DNA of 64,000 bases from Caballeronia sp. TF1N1 (GTDB taxonomy: Bacteria > Pseudomonadota > Gammaproteobacteria > Burkholderiales > Burkholderiaceae): assembly GCF_022878925.1 (NCBI RefSeq), contig NZ_CP084628.1, forward strand, positions 868,001-932,000, written 5' to 3'. The notes under the pieces were generated by a model. The model made no database searches. It was not told where the DNA came from and was given only the letters and a program-made list of their open reading frames with translations. Positions 34,758-43,560 of the stretch are shown piece after piece. Position numbers and translations under genes: made by a program. How positions within the stretch are numbered: the first letter of the stretch is position 1; each line of letters begins with the position of its first letter.

Positions 34758-37037
34758 GTGCAGGGCAGAGCGTCTGATTTTCTCGGGATCATCGGCGAAA
34801 GCGTGGCCGGCGAATCTCACTATGTCGAATGCACACGGCGTCTGGACGGCTTCGGAGCCGCGTTCTTCGGCGTTTTGCTGGTCGCCGCGGTGACGCCTTT
34901 CATTCCGCTGCCGTGGAACCTGTTGCTCGCGGCCATCGCCATCGCGGCGGTCGTCGTGATCCAGCAGATGCAGCGCGCGCACCGGCAAACCTTCGTCGCG
35001 CGTCAGCTCTCGAATGGTCTTCTCTCCATCGCGGACGACTGCATCAAGCTATTGAGTCCGGACGGTAAGGTCGTCTGCATCTCCGAAGTCGGCCAGCGCC
35101 TGATCGAAGCGCGCGCCGCCGACGATGTCGTCGGCATCGACTGGCTCGCGCTCTGGGACGGCCCCGACGCGCGCCGCGCTTTCGAACGCGCAAAGGCCGG
35201 CGAATCCACGTCCTTTACCGGCGCGTGCTGCACCATGCGCGGCAATCTGCGCTGGTGGACTTCCACTTTCGCGCCGGTCTACGGCGAGTTCGGCAAGCTG
35301 ATAGCGGTACTTTGCAAGTCGCGCGACATCACGGCGGAGCGCACGCTCATCGACGAATTGCGGGGCAAGGCGCGCGTGCAGAAGGACATGGAGGATCACG
35401 TCGATGCCGTGTTCTGGACCGCGAGCCACGACTTCCGCGAACTGCTGCATGTGAGTTCGGCATTCGAGCGCATGTGGGAAATGCCCGTGTCCGCGCTCGA
35501 AGCGGACGAGACCGCATGGTCGCAGCGCGTGCATCCCGAGGATATCGCCGGGCTGCGCACGCAGATGCGCGCCGCCGTCAACACGGCCATGCCCGCGCAA
35601 AGTTATTTCCGTTTGCGCTTGCCGGAGGAACGCACCCGCTGGGTTCGTGCGGATATCTATCCCGTCAGCGAAGACGGCGCGGTGTCGCGCGTGGTGAGCG
35701 TTTGCGTCGATGCCACCGAGGAGCGCAACCGGCTTCAGCAATTGCATCGCCTGGCGAACATCGACAGCCTCACGGGTCTTCATAATCGCAACGCGATCGT
35801 CGAGGCGCTCGACGCGCGCTGCGCATCGGGCGAGCCGTTCGCTTATCTCTTCGTCGATATCGACCGCTTCAAGTCCATCAACGACACCGCCGGCCACACC
35901 GCCGGCGACACCGTGCTCAAAGCCCTGGCCTCGCGCATTCAGGAAGCGCTGCCGCCCGATGCAATCGTCGCGCGGCCGGGCGGCGACGAGTTCACCGTGA
36001 TCCTGCCGGGCGCGTTCGATCACGAACAAATCGCGCGGGCGTGCCGACGGCTTGCCATTGCGTGTCATCGCCCGATAGCGATGGATTGCAAGAGCATCGC
36101 GATGACCTGTTCGATCGGCGTGGCGCTCTTTCCCGAGCACGGCAGTTCGCCCGAGTCGCTCTTCATCAGCGCCGACATGGCCATGTACGCGGCCAAACGC
36201 GCGGGCCGCAACACGTTCCGCGTGTTCGGCGAGCGCGAGAAGGACGAACTGGCGCGCGCGCATCTCGAATCCGAACTGTTGAACGCGATTCGCCAGAACC
36301 AGTTCCTGCTGCATTTCCAGCCGCAATATCGCGTGGATTCCGGCACGCTCGTGGGCGTGGAAGCGCTGTTGCGCTGGAATCATCCGCTGCTCGGTCTGCT
36401 CGGTCCGGGCGCGTTCGTGCCGATGCTCGAAGAGAGCGGCTTGATCGTCGAAGCGGGGCACTGGATCATTCGCGAAGCCGTGCAGGCGGCGTCCCGACTC
36501 TCGCATGCAATGCCCGCCGTGCATTCGATGGCGGTGAACGTATCGCCGAAACAGTTCCGCGATCCGCGTCTCGTCTCCGTGCTTAGGCACGCGATCAAGC
36601 GATGCTGTATCGACCCGAACAACGTCACGCTGGAAATTACGGAGTCGGCGCTGATCGAAAACGTCGACGATGCACAGGACGTGCTGTCGAAAGTGCGCGA
36701 GATGGGCGTGCGGATTGCCATCGACGATTTCGGCACCGGCTATTCGAGTCTCAACTATCTGACGCGTTTCAGGCCCGACGTGCTGAAGCTCGACAAGTCT
36801 TTCGTCGATAACATCGCCACCGACGAGATGATGCGCATCGTGGTGGAAGGCGTGATCGAGCTCGCGCATAAGCTCCGTGTGACGGTCGTCGCGGAAGGCG
36901 TGGAAACGGCAGAGCAACTGGACTGTCTGCGCGAGGCGGGTTGCGACAAGGTGCAGGGCTATTTGCTGAGCCGGCCGGTCCCGCTCGACTCGCTGCTCAA
37001 GACAGTCACGAAAGTGCAGCGGCTGGCAGCGGGCTGA
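34758..37037 (+). CDS. Membrane PAS-GGDEF-EAL dual c-di-GMP enzyme
   Basis: 759 residues from a GTG. Two membrane helices (about 33-70), then two PAS domains (about 85-325), GGDEF (about 325-490) and EAL (about 500-750). The diguanylate cyclase site reads RPGGDEF and is intact; the upstream RxxD inhibitory site reads LPPD, so product inhibition is probably lost. The EAL half is also complete (VEALLRW, AVNVSP, EITESAL, IDDFGTGYSSL, LKLDKSF, AEGVET, VQGYL). Whether it makes or degrades c-di-GMP depends on its PAS signals. It lies 96 bases after the hybrid kinase. Confidence 0.9.
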   Translation: MQGRASDFLGIIGESVAGESHYVECTRRLDGFGAAFFGVLLVAAVTPFIPLPWNLLLAAIAIAAVVVIQQMQRAHRQTFVARQLSNGLLSIADDCIKLLSPDGKVVCISEVGQRLIEARAADDVVGIDWLALWDGPDARRAFERAKAGESTSFTGACCTMRGNLRWWTSTFAPVYGEFGKLIAVLCKSRDITAERTLIDELRGKARVQKDMEDHVDAVFWTASHDFRELLHVSSAFERMWEMPVSALEADETAWSQRVHPEDIAGLRTQMRAAVNTAMPAQSYFRLRLPEERTRWVRADIYPVSEDGAVSRVVSVCVDATEERNRLQQLHRLANIDSLTGLHNRNAIVEALDARCASGEPFAYLFVDIDRFKSINDTAGHTAGDTVLKALASRIQEALPPDAIVARPGGDEFTVILPGAFDHEQIARACRRLAIACHRPIAMDCKSIAMTCSIGVALFPEHGSSPESLFISADMAMYAAKRAGRNTFRVFGEREKDELARAHLESELLNAIRQNQFLLHFQPQYRVDSGTLVGVEALLRWNHPLLGLLGPGAFVPMLEESGLIVEAGHWIIREAVQAASRLSHAMPAVHSMAVNVSPKQFRDPRLVSVLRHAIKRCCIDPNNVTLEITESALIENVDDAQDVLSKVREMGVRIAIDDFGTGYSSLNYLTRFRPDVLKLDKSFVDNIATDEMMRIVVEGVIELAHKLRVTVVAEGVETAEQLDCLREAGCDKVQGYLLSRPVPLDSLLKTVTKVQRLAAG

Positions 37038-37126
37038 CGCTGCGGCCTGCTTGTCGGCACGGCTCGCAGGCGGGTATACAATCGACTTGTTTATCTGTCG
37101 CGCGTTCGAATGCGCCTGCCGCCATC

Positions 37127-37345
37127 ATGGAAACTCCATCGACCAAGGAAACGCCCAAGAAGCGGATGTCTCCCGTCATGCTCAACGTGCTGACCGCGCT
37201 CGTTGGCATCGGCACGCTTGGCGTGGGTATCGGCTGGCTGATCTATAGCTGGGTCGTGGATTTGGAAGTGCCTTACTTCGCCATTCCGCTCGTGCTCACC
37301 GTGCCGGTGATCGCCGCTGTCGCGTTCCGTAACTGCTGGGACTGA
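37127..37345 (+). CDS. Small two-helix membrane protein
   Basis: 72 residues: a Lys/Pro/Thr-rich N-terminus (ETPSTKETPKKRM), hydrophobic segments at about 18-42 and 49-67, ending FRNCWD. A strong terminator follows its stop by about 20 bases, which supports it as a real gene. Function unknown. Confidence 0.65.
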   Translation: METPSTKETPKKRMSPVMLNVLTALVGIGTLGVGIGWLIYSWVVDLEVPYFAIPLVLTVPVIAAVAFRNCWD

Positions 37346-37365
37346 AAACACTCGATTTGATCGAC

Positions 37366-37402
37366 GAAAAAAAACGCCGCGTTCTTATACGCGGCGTTTT
37401 TT
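37366..37402. terminator. Bidirectional intrinsic terminator
   Basis: ACGCCGCG (37374-37381) and CGCGGCGT (37390-37397) form an 8-bp stem, flanked by A and T runs on both sides. It serves the small membrane protein gene on the plus strand and the tRNA on the minus strand. Confidence 0.9.
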
Positions 37403-37421
37403 CTTGATGCAATGCATTCGT

Positions 37422-37498
37422 TGGTAGGCTCGATTGGATTCGAACCAACGACCCCCACCATGTCAAGGTGGTGCTCTAACCAACTGAGCTACGAGCCT
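37422..37498 (-). tRNA. tRNA-Val (anticodon GAC)
   Basis: A 77-base cloverleaf on the minus strand with encoded CCA. The acceptor stem AGGCTCG pairs with CGAGCCT; the D arm TAGCTCAGTTGGTTAGAGC and T-loop GGTTCGAATCC are standard. The anticodon loop CTTGACA gives GAC, complementary to 37462-37464. Discriminator base is A. No integrase or attachment duplication was seen beside it. Confidence 0.96.
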
Positions 37499-37678
37499 GT
37501 GGAGCGGCGGATTATAGAGAGCGGCATCGCAATGCACAAGAGCGCACGCAAAAATTTTTGCGGCGGCGCGGCAGGCTTTCAATTCGCCTCTCAGGGCAAG
37601 TCCCGAGTCGGCTATTTAGCCGGGCATTACCTTGACCCCAAGCGTCTCCCTAAACTTGCGTCACAAGGAGGAGACGCC

Positions 37679-38077
37679 ATGTCAAAGCTGATCCACACGA
37701 TGATTCGTGTGCAGGACCTCGACCGCTCGCTGCGCTTCTACCAGAACGCGCTGAATCTCGAGACGGCGCACCGGCTGGACTTCCCGGACTTCACGCTCGT
37801 CTATTTGCGTAACGACGAAACCGACGCTGAAATCGAACTCACGTGGAACAAGGGACGCGCCGAGCCCTACACCCATGGCGATGGCTACGGACACGTCGCC
37901 GTGAGTGTCGCGGATGCCAAGGCCGAGCGTGAGCGTCTCATCGAACTGGGCATGACGCCCAACGACCTGCGCGAATTCCGCGACGACGACGGCGCGCTCA
38001 TCGCCCGTTACTTCTTCATTCAGGACCCGGACGGATACAAGATCGAAGTGTTGGAGCGGCACGGCCATTATCAGTAA
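37679..38077 (+). CDS. Glyoxalase I-like VOC protein
   Basis: 132 residues, one VOC unit as in bacterial GloA. The four metal ligands of E. coli-type glyoxalase I are in place: His6 (LIHTMIRV), Glu53 (EIELTWN), His72 (GYGHVAVSV) and Glu123 (GYKIEVLE). It should isomerise the methylglyoxal-glutathione hemithioacetal as a homodimer, although the loop before DPDGYKIE differs from E. coli GloA, so another hemithioacetal is possible. AAGGAGGAG precedes the ATG. Stands alone. Confidence 0.85.
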   Translation: MSKLIHTMIRVQDLDRSLRFYQNALNLETAHRLDFPDFTLVYLRNDETDAEIELTWNKGRAEPYTHGDGYGHVAVSVADAKAERERLIELGMTPNDLREFRDDDGALIARYFFIQDPDGYKIEVLERHGHYQ

Positions 38078-38139
38078 CACGATTTCGAGCAGCGCATACA
38101 CATAAATAAGCTGTTGCAGTACCCCACAAGGAGATAGAC

Positions 38140-38787
38140 ATGCGAGACACGATCATTCCGATCGTCGCGCCGCGGCGGGCGGGCGACGTCATCGAGGCGG
38201 GCGTGCGGCACTCGGAAACGCAAGCCGCGCCGCCTAAAATTGCGTTGACACGACGCGAATTCCTGCGCGGTTCGGGCGTGCTGGTCGGCACGCTCGCCGT
38301 GACCTCGGTGTTCGCGAGCCTGGCGCCAAGCCGCGTGTGGGCGCTCGAACTGCAAGGGTTCGACACGCATCAGGGCGAAGTGTTGCTTGCGTTCACGCGC
38401 CAGGTGTTTCCGCATCCCACGCTGGACAACGCCGTATATGCGCTCGTCGTCAAAGACCTCGACGCGAAGGCCAAGGCCGATCCGGCCGTGCGTCAACAAC
38501 TCGCCGATGGCATCGGCAAGCTCGATGCCGGCGCCGGTTCCGACTGGACCAAACGCGCCGCGGCGGACCAGGCAAAGGATGTCGCGGCGCTTGCCGGCAC
38601 ACCGTTCTTCGAAACCATTCGCAGCACCGCGGTCGTCTCGCTCTACAGCAACGCGATGGCGTATGCGCACTTCGGCTATGGGGCATCGAAGGGAGACGGA
38701 GGCTATCTCTATCAGGGCTTCAACAATCTGTCATGGCTGCCGGACCCGCCGGTCGCCGCAAGCGGACCGATTCCGAAAGACGGCTGA
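38140..38787 (+). CDS. Tat-exported small subunit of a GMC dehydrogenase (gluconate 2-dehydrogenase subunit 3-like)
   Basis: 215 residues. A twin-arginine signal lies at about residues 36-65 (LTRREFLRGSG, then a hydrophobic run), placed after an unusually long N-terminal extension of about 35 residues. The mature part fits the small subunit that carries a flavoprotein partner across the membrane. The next gene, 81 bases on, encodes that GMC flavoprotein, which lacks its own signal. The pair should act in the periplasm. Exact substrate unknown. Confidence 0.78.
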   Translation: MRDTIIPIVAPRRAGDVIEAGVRHSETQAAPPKIALTRREFLRGSGVLVGTLAVTSVFASLAPSRVWALELQGFDTHQGEVLLAFTRQVFPHPTLDNAVYALVVKDLDAKAKADPAVRQQLADGIGKLDAGAGSDWTKRAAADQAKDVAALAGTPFFETIRSTAVVSLYSNAMAYAHFGYGASKGDGGYLYQGFNNLSWLPDPPVAASGPIPKDG

Positions 38788-38868
38788 TTGCGCGCGGATC
38801 GAAACGACATCGGGCGAGCAGGCAGCAGCGCCGACTCTCGCGATACAGCGGACACAGCGGAGACAGAC

Positions 38869-40452
38869 ATGTACGCAGGCAACAAGGTGCAGTTCAAGCA
38901 GAGCGACGACCATGTGGTCGTCATCATCGGTTCGGGCGCGGGCGGCGGGACGCTCGCCAACGAACTTGCCCAGAAAGGGATCGACGTGGTGGTGTTGGAA
39001 GCGGGCGGCTCGCATACGCAAAGCGATTTTGCGACGGAGGAATGGAACGCGTTTCAAATGCTGTCGTGGCTCGACAAGCGCACGACGTCCGGATCGTGGC
39101 GCGTGGCGAAGGACTTCCCGAATCTGCCCGCATGGATCTGCAAGACGGTGGGCGGCACCACCGTGCACTGGGCGGGCGCGAGCCTGCGCATCCAGCCGTG
39201 GGAGTTCAAGGCGAAGTCCACGTATGGCGATATCAAGGACGCGAACCTGCTCGACTGGCCCGTCACGCGCGACGAGCTGAACCCGTACTACGACCGCGCA
39301 GAGAAGAAGCTGGGTGTCACGCGCACCAACGGTTTCCCCGGACTGCCCGGCAACAACAACTTCAAGGTGATGTCGGCGGGCGCGGAGAAGGTCGGATACA
39401 AGGAATGCAACACCGGCCACATGGCGATCAACAGCACCGTGCGTGATGACCGCGCGCATTGCTTCCAGCGTGGCTTCTGCTTTCAAGGCTGCCGCATGGG
39501 CGCGAAGTGGTCGACGCTCTATACCGAACTGCCGCGCGCGCAGGCCACGGGGCACATGGAGTTGCGCACGCAGGCGCACGTGGTGCGCATTGAACACGAT
39601 GCGCGCGGCAAGGCGAGCGGCGTCGTCTACTACGACGCGAGCGGCAAGCTGCAACGTCAGAAAGCGCGCGTCGTCGCGGTGGCGGGCAATTCCATCGAGA
39701 CGCCGCGCCTCTTGCTGAACTCGCAATCGAGCAAGTTTCCGGACGGGCTCGCGAACGGCTCGGGACAGGTGGGCCGCAACTATATGCGCCACACGACGGG
39801 TTCGGTCTACGGCGTGTTCGAAGACAAGGTCGAGATGTTCAAGGGCACGACGATGGCGGGCATCATCGAGGATGAAGCCGTGTTCGATCCCAAGCGCGGT
39901 TTCGCGGGTGGCTACCATCTGGAAACGGTGTCGCTCGGTCTGCCGTTTTATGCTGCTTTCGTGGATCCGGGCGCGTGGGGTCCGAGCTTCGCGCAGACCA
40001 TGGATCAGTACGCTTACACGGCGGGCATGTGGATCGTCGGCGAGGACATGCCGCGCGAGACGAATCGCGTGACGCTCAATTCGGACGTGAAGGATCAATA
40101 CGGCCAGCCGGTGGCGAACGTCCATTTCGACGATCATCCGAACGACCAAGCAATGCGCGAGCATGCCTACAAGCAGGGCAGCGCCGTGTACGAGGCGGCC
40201 GGCGCGAAGATGACGTATCGCGTGCCGCCGTATCCATCGACGCACAATCTCGGCACGGCCCGTATGAGCGCGCGTGCCGAGGACGGCGTGTGCAACAAGC
40301 ATGGCCAGACCCACGAGGTTGCGAACCTGTATATCTCCGACGGCAGCCAGTTCACGACGGGCGCGGCGGAAAATCCGACGCTCACCATCGTGACGCTCGC
40401 GATCCGGCAGGCGGATTACATCGCGGGACAGATGAACGCGCGCCGTGTTTGA
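38869..40452 (+). CDS. GMC-family FAD dehydrogenase, large subunit (gluconate 2-dehydrogenase-like)
   Basis: 527 residues. The FAD-binding Rossmann motif is VVIIGSGAGGGTLANELAQ at about residues 14-35, followed by VVVLEAGGSH; near the end TRM-type segments GTARMSA and the GMC C-terminal block YISDGSQFTTGAAENPTLT hold the catalytic His/Asn region. It oxidises an alcohol or sugar acid and passes electrons out of the flavin. It has no signal peptide, fitting export with the Tat partner encoded before it. The usual third, cytochrome c subunit is absent downstream, so the electron acceptor is unclear. Confidence 0.87.
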   Translation: MYAGNKVQFKQSDDHVVVIIGSGAGGGTLANELAQKGIDVVVLEAGGSHTQSDFATEEWNAFQMLSWLDKRTTSGSWRVAKDFPNLPAWICKTVGGTTVHWAGASLRIQPWEFKAKSTYGDIKDANLLDWPVTRDELNPYYDRAEKKLGVTRTNGFPGLPGNNNFKVMSAGAEKVGYKECNTGHMAINSTVRDDRAHCFQRGFCFQGCRMGAKWSTLYTELPRAQATGHMELRTQAHVVRIEHDARGKASGVVYYDASGKLQRQKARVVAVAGNSIETPRLLLNSQSSKFPDGLANGSGQVGRNYMRHTTGSVYGVFEDKVEMFKGTTMAGIIEDEAVFDPKRGFAGGYHLETVSLGLPFYAAFVDPGAWGPSFAQTMDQYAYTAGMWIVGEDMPRETNRVTLNSDVKDQYGQPVANVHFDDHPNDQAMREHAYKQGSAVYEAAGAKMTYRVPPYPSTHNLGTARMSARAEDGVCNKHGQTHEVANLYISDGSQFTTGAAENPTLTIVTLAIRQADYIAGQMNARRV

Positions 40453-40551
40453 ACGGATGCGCTAACGCCTGCCGTGCTTCCGGGTCCGACTCGATTGCTG
40501 GACGAGTCGCCCGGGAGTAGGGTTGACCGGCAATCACGGGAGGGCTTTCTC

Positions 40552-40899
40552 ATGTGCGGGGTCTATATCAACGCCGATCCGATTCTGTATGAATCGCGCA
40601 CGCGCTCGCTGCGCATTCACGGAGTGATCACCACGGTCAGGCTGGAGAATCTGTTCTGGGATGTGCTGCAGGAAATCGCGGAGCGCGAAAATCTGACGAC
40701 GAGTCAGTTCGCGGTGAAGCTCTACGACGAGTTGATCGCACTGCGTGGCGAGATGCCAACCAACTTCGCCTCATTCTTGCGCGTGTGCTGCCTGCGGTAT
40801 CTATCGATTCGCGAAGTGAAGAAGGCGCCAGCCGAAAGCGAAGCGCGCGTGGGCAATGCGTTGAATGATTCGGGGTTGAGGGTGTTGAAGGCGCGGTAG
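40552..40899 (+). CDS. Ribbon-helix-helix domain protein
   Basis: 115 residues. The part VITTVRLENLFWDVLQEIAE then NLTTSQFAVKLYDEL (about residues 28-65) fits a ribbon-helix-helix DNA-binding fold of the RHH_4 type. GGAGGG precedes the ATG. Stands alone after the GMC gene; target unknown. Confidence 0.72.
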   Translation: MCGVYINADPILYESRTRSLRIHGVITTVRLENLFWDVLQEIAERENLTTSQFAVKLYDELIALRGEMPTNFASFLRVCCLRYLSIREVKKAPAESEARVGNALNDSGLRVLKAR

Positions 40900-40938
40900 C
40901 GGCTAGCGCCGCCGCCAGTCCAGACAGCGCTGAACCCT

Positions 40939-41139
40939 TCAATTACAAGTCCCATCGATATACTCGAACCCCGAAGCGATCGCAAACCTGATCGCTTCTT
41001 CCACGCAATCGAATTCCCCCGGCAGTTGCACCGAGCGCTCGCGGCCGTCCACGTCCTGAATGCGCGCCATCGCGGCAAACGCATCTCCATGCCGGACTGC
41101 CGCCGGCGTGACCAACATATCTCTGTAGCTGAAAACCAT
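40939..41139 (-). CDS. Small unknown protein
   Basis: 66 residues from the ATG at 41139 (MVFSYRDMLVTP); AAGAGA lies seven bases upstream. A single compact domain with a plausible beta-alpha layout (FDCVEEAIRFAIASGFEYIDG). A longer start six codons upstream is possible. No family recognised. It is convergent with the RHH gene and divergent from the curli locus. Confidence 0.55.
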   Translation of the reverse strand: MVFSYRDMLVTPAAVRHGDAFAAMARIQDVDGRERSVQLPGEFDCVEEAIRFAIASGFEYIDGTCN

Positions 41140-41428
41140 CGTTATCTCTTGTCGCAATCAATTCTGTCAGCGGCGCTGCCTGTGGAAAACCCTAATTCGG
41201 CACGCTCTGCACCGATTAACGGCATCGGCAAACGTTTCTTTACAGTGATTTTCAACTGGCTTTGAGTGGCCTTTCCAACACGTTTTCATTTCTTGCGACT
41301 TTCCTCAGTCGAATGTGGCGACGACAACATAAAAGCCGTCGCGTCTCGATCAGAATCGGTTCCGTCTTACGAATAAAAACAAACGCTTCAAGGCAGCACC
41401 ATAGCGGCCAGAGGCTTACGGGGAAGTC
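41140..41428. promoter_or_regulatory. AT-richer leader region of the curli locus
   Basis: No gene seen. The stretch is clearly less GC-rich than its surroundings and must hold the csgE promoter. I found no convincing sigma-54 or csgD-box match. GGGGAAG precedes the csgE ATG by three bases. Confidence 0.4.
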
Positions 41429-42109
41429 ATGCAGCGAGATAAAAACAATTCGCTCGAGAAGGGTTTTAAAACCCTCCGGCGAACGACCGCAGTGTGCATC
41501 ACGTTTTGGGGAAGTATCACGGGCGCTCACGCGCAGGACGCGGAAGCGCCGGCCATCGCCACGCATGTGACGACCTCGGCGCAAGCTCAGCCGCTCATTT
41601 CGCTGCCGAGCACGCCGACGCCCAGCCCGCTGAACCGCGGCACCGCGCTGCCCGCCGCCAATGGCGCGCCTCTCAGCTCGCGCGGCACGGTGAACGGTTC
41701 GTCATCGCTCGACAAGGGCGATACCCTCGCCGATACCCCGCGTGCCCGCGGCGCCGACGTCAACGGTCAGAAGCCGCTCGACGATGCGCTCGGCGGCGTC
41801 GTCACCACCGACACCGTGACGCTCGCCGGCCAGGACTTCTACAACTGGTTCGCGCAGGCATGGGGCGCGATTCCCCTCTCCGAGCGCTACATCGTCTCGG
41901 TGCACGAGCGGCCCTCGGCGCGCTACGGCAGCCTCGTGTGGGTCGAGTTCGGGCAACGCCGCGTGTTCCAGGCGTTCCTGCCGATCGCTCGCTCCAATGT
42001 GAAGCCGGTGGCGGAAAACGCGGCGCAGATCGCGTTTCAGAACGTCATGCAGGCCGACATATCGCGCCTCTTGTTCCGCGACGCCGACATGGCGACGGAC
42101 GAACTCTAA
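41429..42109 (+). CDS. csgE: CsgE curli secretion factor with long N-terminal extension
   Basis: 226 residues, against about 129 in E. coli. A signal peptide ends near AHA (residue 35). Residues about 36-118 are Ala/Pro/Ser/Gly-rich and look disordered. The CsgE domain is the last 110 (GVVTTDTVTLAGQDFYNWFAQ, IVSVHERPSARYGSLVWVE, RVFQAFLP). CsgE caps the CsgG pore in the periplasm and delivers curlin. First gene of csgEFGBA, all on one strand; csgF follows 33 bases later. Confidence 0.88.
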   Translation: MQRDKNNSLEKGFKTLRRTTAVCITFWGSITGAHAQDAEAPAIATHVTTSAQAQPLISLPSTPTPSPLNRGTALPAANGAPLSSRGTVNGSSSLDKGDTLADTPRARGADVNGQKPLDDALGGVVTTDTVTLAGQDFYNWFAQAWGAIPLSERYIVSVHERPSARYGSLVWVEFGQRRVFQAFLPIARSNVKPVAENAAQIAFQNVMQADISRLLFRDADMATDEL

Positions 42110-42142
42110 AAAAAGCAACACGGCCAATTACGGGGATTCACG

Positions 42143-42583
42143 ATGAAGATCACTGCGCCCGCAAAACGCGCGTTGCTCGCCTGCGCGCTCTCGATGACGC
42201 TCGCCGCCGCACACGCCACCTCGCTCGTCTATGAACCGGTCAATCCGAACTTCGGCGGCAACCCGCTGAACGGCACGAACCTGCTCAACGAAGCGAACGC
42301 CCAGAACAAGTACAAGGACCCGTCGCTGTCGGATCTCGGCACGAGCAGCCAGTCCACGCTCGACCAGTTCAACACGCAACTTCAGCAGGCGATCCTGTCG
42401 CGCGTCGCATCGTCGATTTCGAGCTCGATCGTCGGCACCGACGGCACCTTGCATCCGGGCACGATCAACACGGGCAATTTCTCGATTGCGATCACGCAAG
42501 TCACGGGCGGCAATCTGCAAGTGACGACCACGGACAAGACCACGGGCGCATCGACGACCTTCGTCGTTGGCAACGGACAGTGA
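42143..42583 (+). CDS. csgF: CsgF curli assembly factor
   Basis: 146 residues with signal peptide cleaved after about HA (residue 24-25). The mature N-terminus has the CsgG-binding segment VYEPVNPNFGGNPLNGT, the hallmark of CsgF, followed by AQNKYKDPS as in E. coli. The protein crosses the pore and links CsgB to the cell surface. Second gene of the curli locus; the csgG ATG lies 14 bases after its stop. Confidence 0.92.
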   Translation: MKITAPAKRALLACALSMTLAAAHATSLVYEPVNPNFGGNPLNGTNLLNEANAQNKYKDPSLSDLGTSSQSTLDQFNTQLQQAILSRVASSISSSIVGTDGTLHPGTINTGNFSIAITQVTGGNLQVTTTDKTTGASTTFVVGNGQ

Positions 42584-42597
42584 GCTCGAACATCGTC

Positions 42598-43536
42598 ATG
42601 AATAAGAACAACTTCAAATTTTCCGCGATGCGCGCCGCGCTCGGCGCCGCCGTCATCGGTTCGATGCTGCTCACCGGTTGCGTGACCGCGCCGATGCCCT
42701 CGGCGGGAAACGCAACCCTCACGCCGCCGACGCGCGTGACCCGCGATCTCACGCACCTGCCGCCGCCTAAAGGACGCATCGTCGCGGCCGTGTATGGCTT
42801 TCGCGATCTGACGGGCCAATACAAGCCGTCGCCGGACAGTTCGTTTTCCTCGCAAGTGACACAAGGCGGCGCGTCGTTCCTCGTGAAAGCCATGCGCGAT
42901 TCGGGCTGGTTCACGCCGGTCGAACGCGAGAATCTCCAGGACCTGCTCACCGAACGCAAGATCATGCGGGCGCTCGAAACGCCCGACGACAAGAACCGCG
43001 CGATTCCGCAGATCGGATCGCTGGCGCCGGCGAGCATCGTGCTGGAAGGCGGCATCGTCGGCTACGACTCGAACATTCGCACGGGCGGCGCGGGCGTCGC
43101 GTATCTGGGGATTTCGGCGTCGCAGCAGTATCGCGTGGATCAGGTGACGGTGAACCTGCGTGCCGTGGATATTCGCAACGGCACCATTCTCAACAGCGTC
43201 TCGACCACCAAAACTATCTATTCGATTCAGGTCGATACGGGCGTGTACCGCTTCATCGGCTTCAAGGATCTGTTGCAGGCCGAACTCGGCATGACGCGCA
43301 ACGAGCCGCAACAGTTGTGCGTGAACGAAGCGATCGAATCGGCGCTCGTGCATCTGATCGTGCAAGGCGTGGCCAATCAGTCGTGGTCGCTCAAGGACAC
43401 GAAGGACTGGTATGACCCGACCATGCAGCGCTACTTGCAGGAAAACCAGGGCTATGCCGCGACGATGGAGCAGATCAATCCCGCGTATAGCCCCGAGAAG
43501 ATCGATCCGCCGAGCGCATCGGCGGCCAAGAGCTAA
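42598..43536 (+). CDS. csgG: CsgG curlin secretion pore lipoprotein
   Basis: 312 residues. The lipobox LLTGC places the lipidated Cys at residue 28. Family blocks DLTHLPPP, FTPVERENLQDLLTERKI and SIVLEGGIVGYDSN match E. coli CsgG. The constriction loop reads GQYKPSPDSSFS: the residues equivalent to E. coli Tyr51, Asn55 and Phe56 are Ser78, Ser82 and Phe83, so two of three clamp residues are changed. It forms the nonameric outer-membrane channel. The ATG at 42598 has no strong ribosome site; a start at residue 11 (MRAALG) is possible. Confidence 0.92.
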   Translation: MNKNNFKFSAMRAALGAAVIGSMLLTGCVTAPMPSAGNATLTPPTRVTRDLTHLPPPKGRIVAAVYGFRDLTGQYKPSPDSSFSSQVTQGGASFLVKAMRDSGWFTPVERENLQDLLTERKIMRALETPDDKNRAIPQIGSLAPASIVLEGGIVGYDSNIRTGGAGVAYLGISASQQYRVDQVTVNLRAVDIRNGTILNSVSTTKTIYSIQVDTGVYRFIGFKDLLQAELGMTRNEPQQLCVNEAIESALVHLIVQGVANQSWSLKDTKDWYDPTMQRYLQENQGYAATMEQINPAYSPEKIDPPSASAAKS

Positions 43537-43560
43537 GGCACATTGATGGAGGAGACTGAA

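Noticed and set aside
35049..36917. Long antisense open frame (about 620 codons) opposite the GGDEF-EAL gene
   Set aside because: Shadow of the GGDEF-EAL gene; no motif of its own.
37422..37678. tRNA-Val as an integration site for a mobile element
   Set aside because: No integrase and no duplicated tRNA 3' end were found within the window; neighbours look like ordinary chromosomal genes.
41140..41428. Sigma-54 promoter before csgE
   Set aside because: Several TGGC words occur, but none has the GC element at the required spacing.
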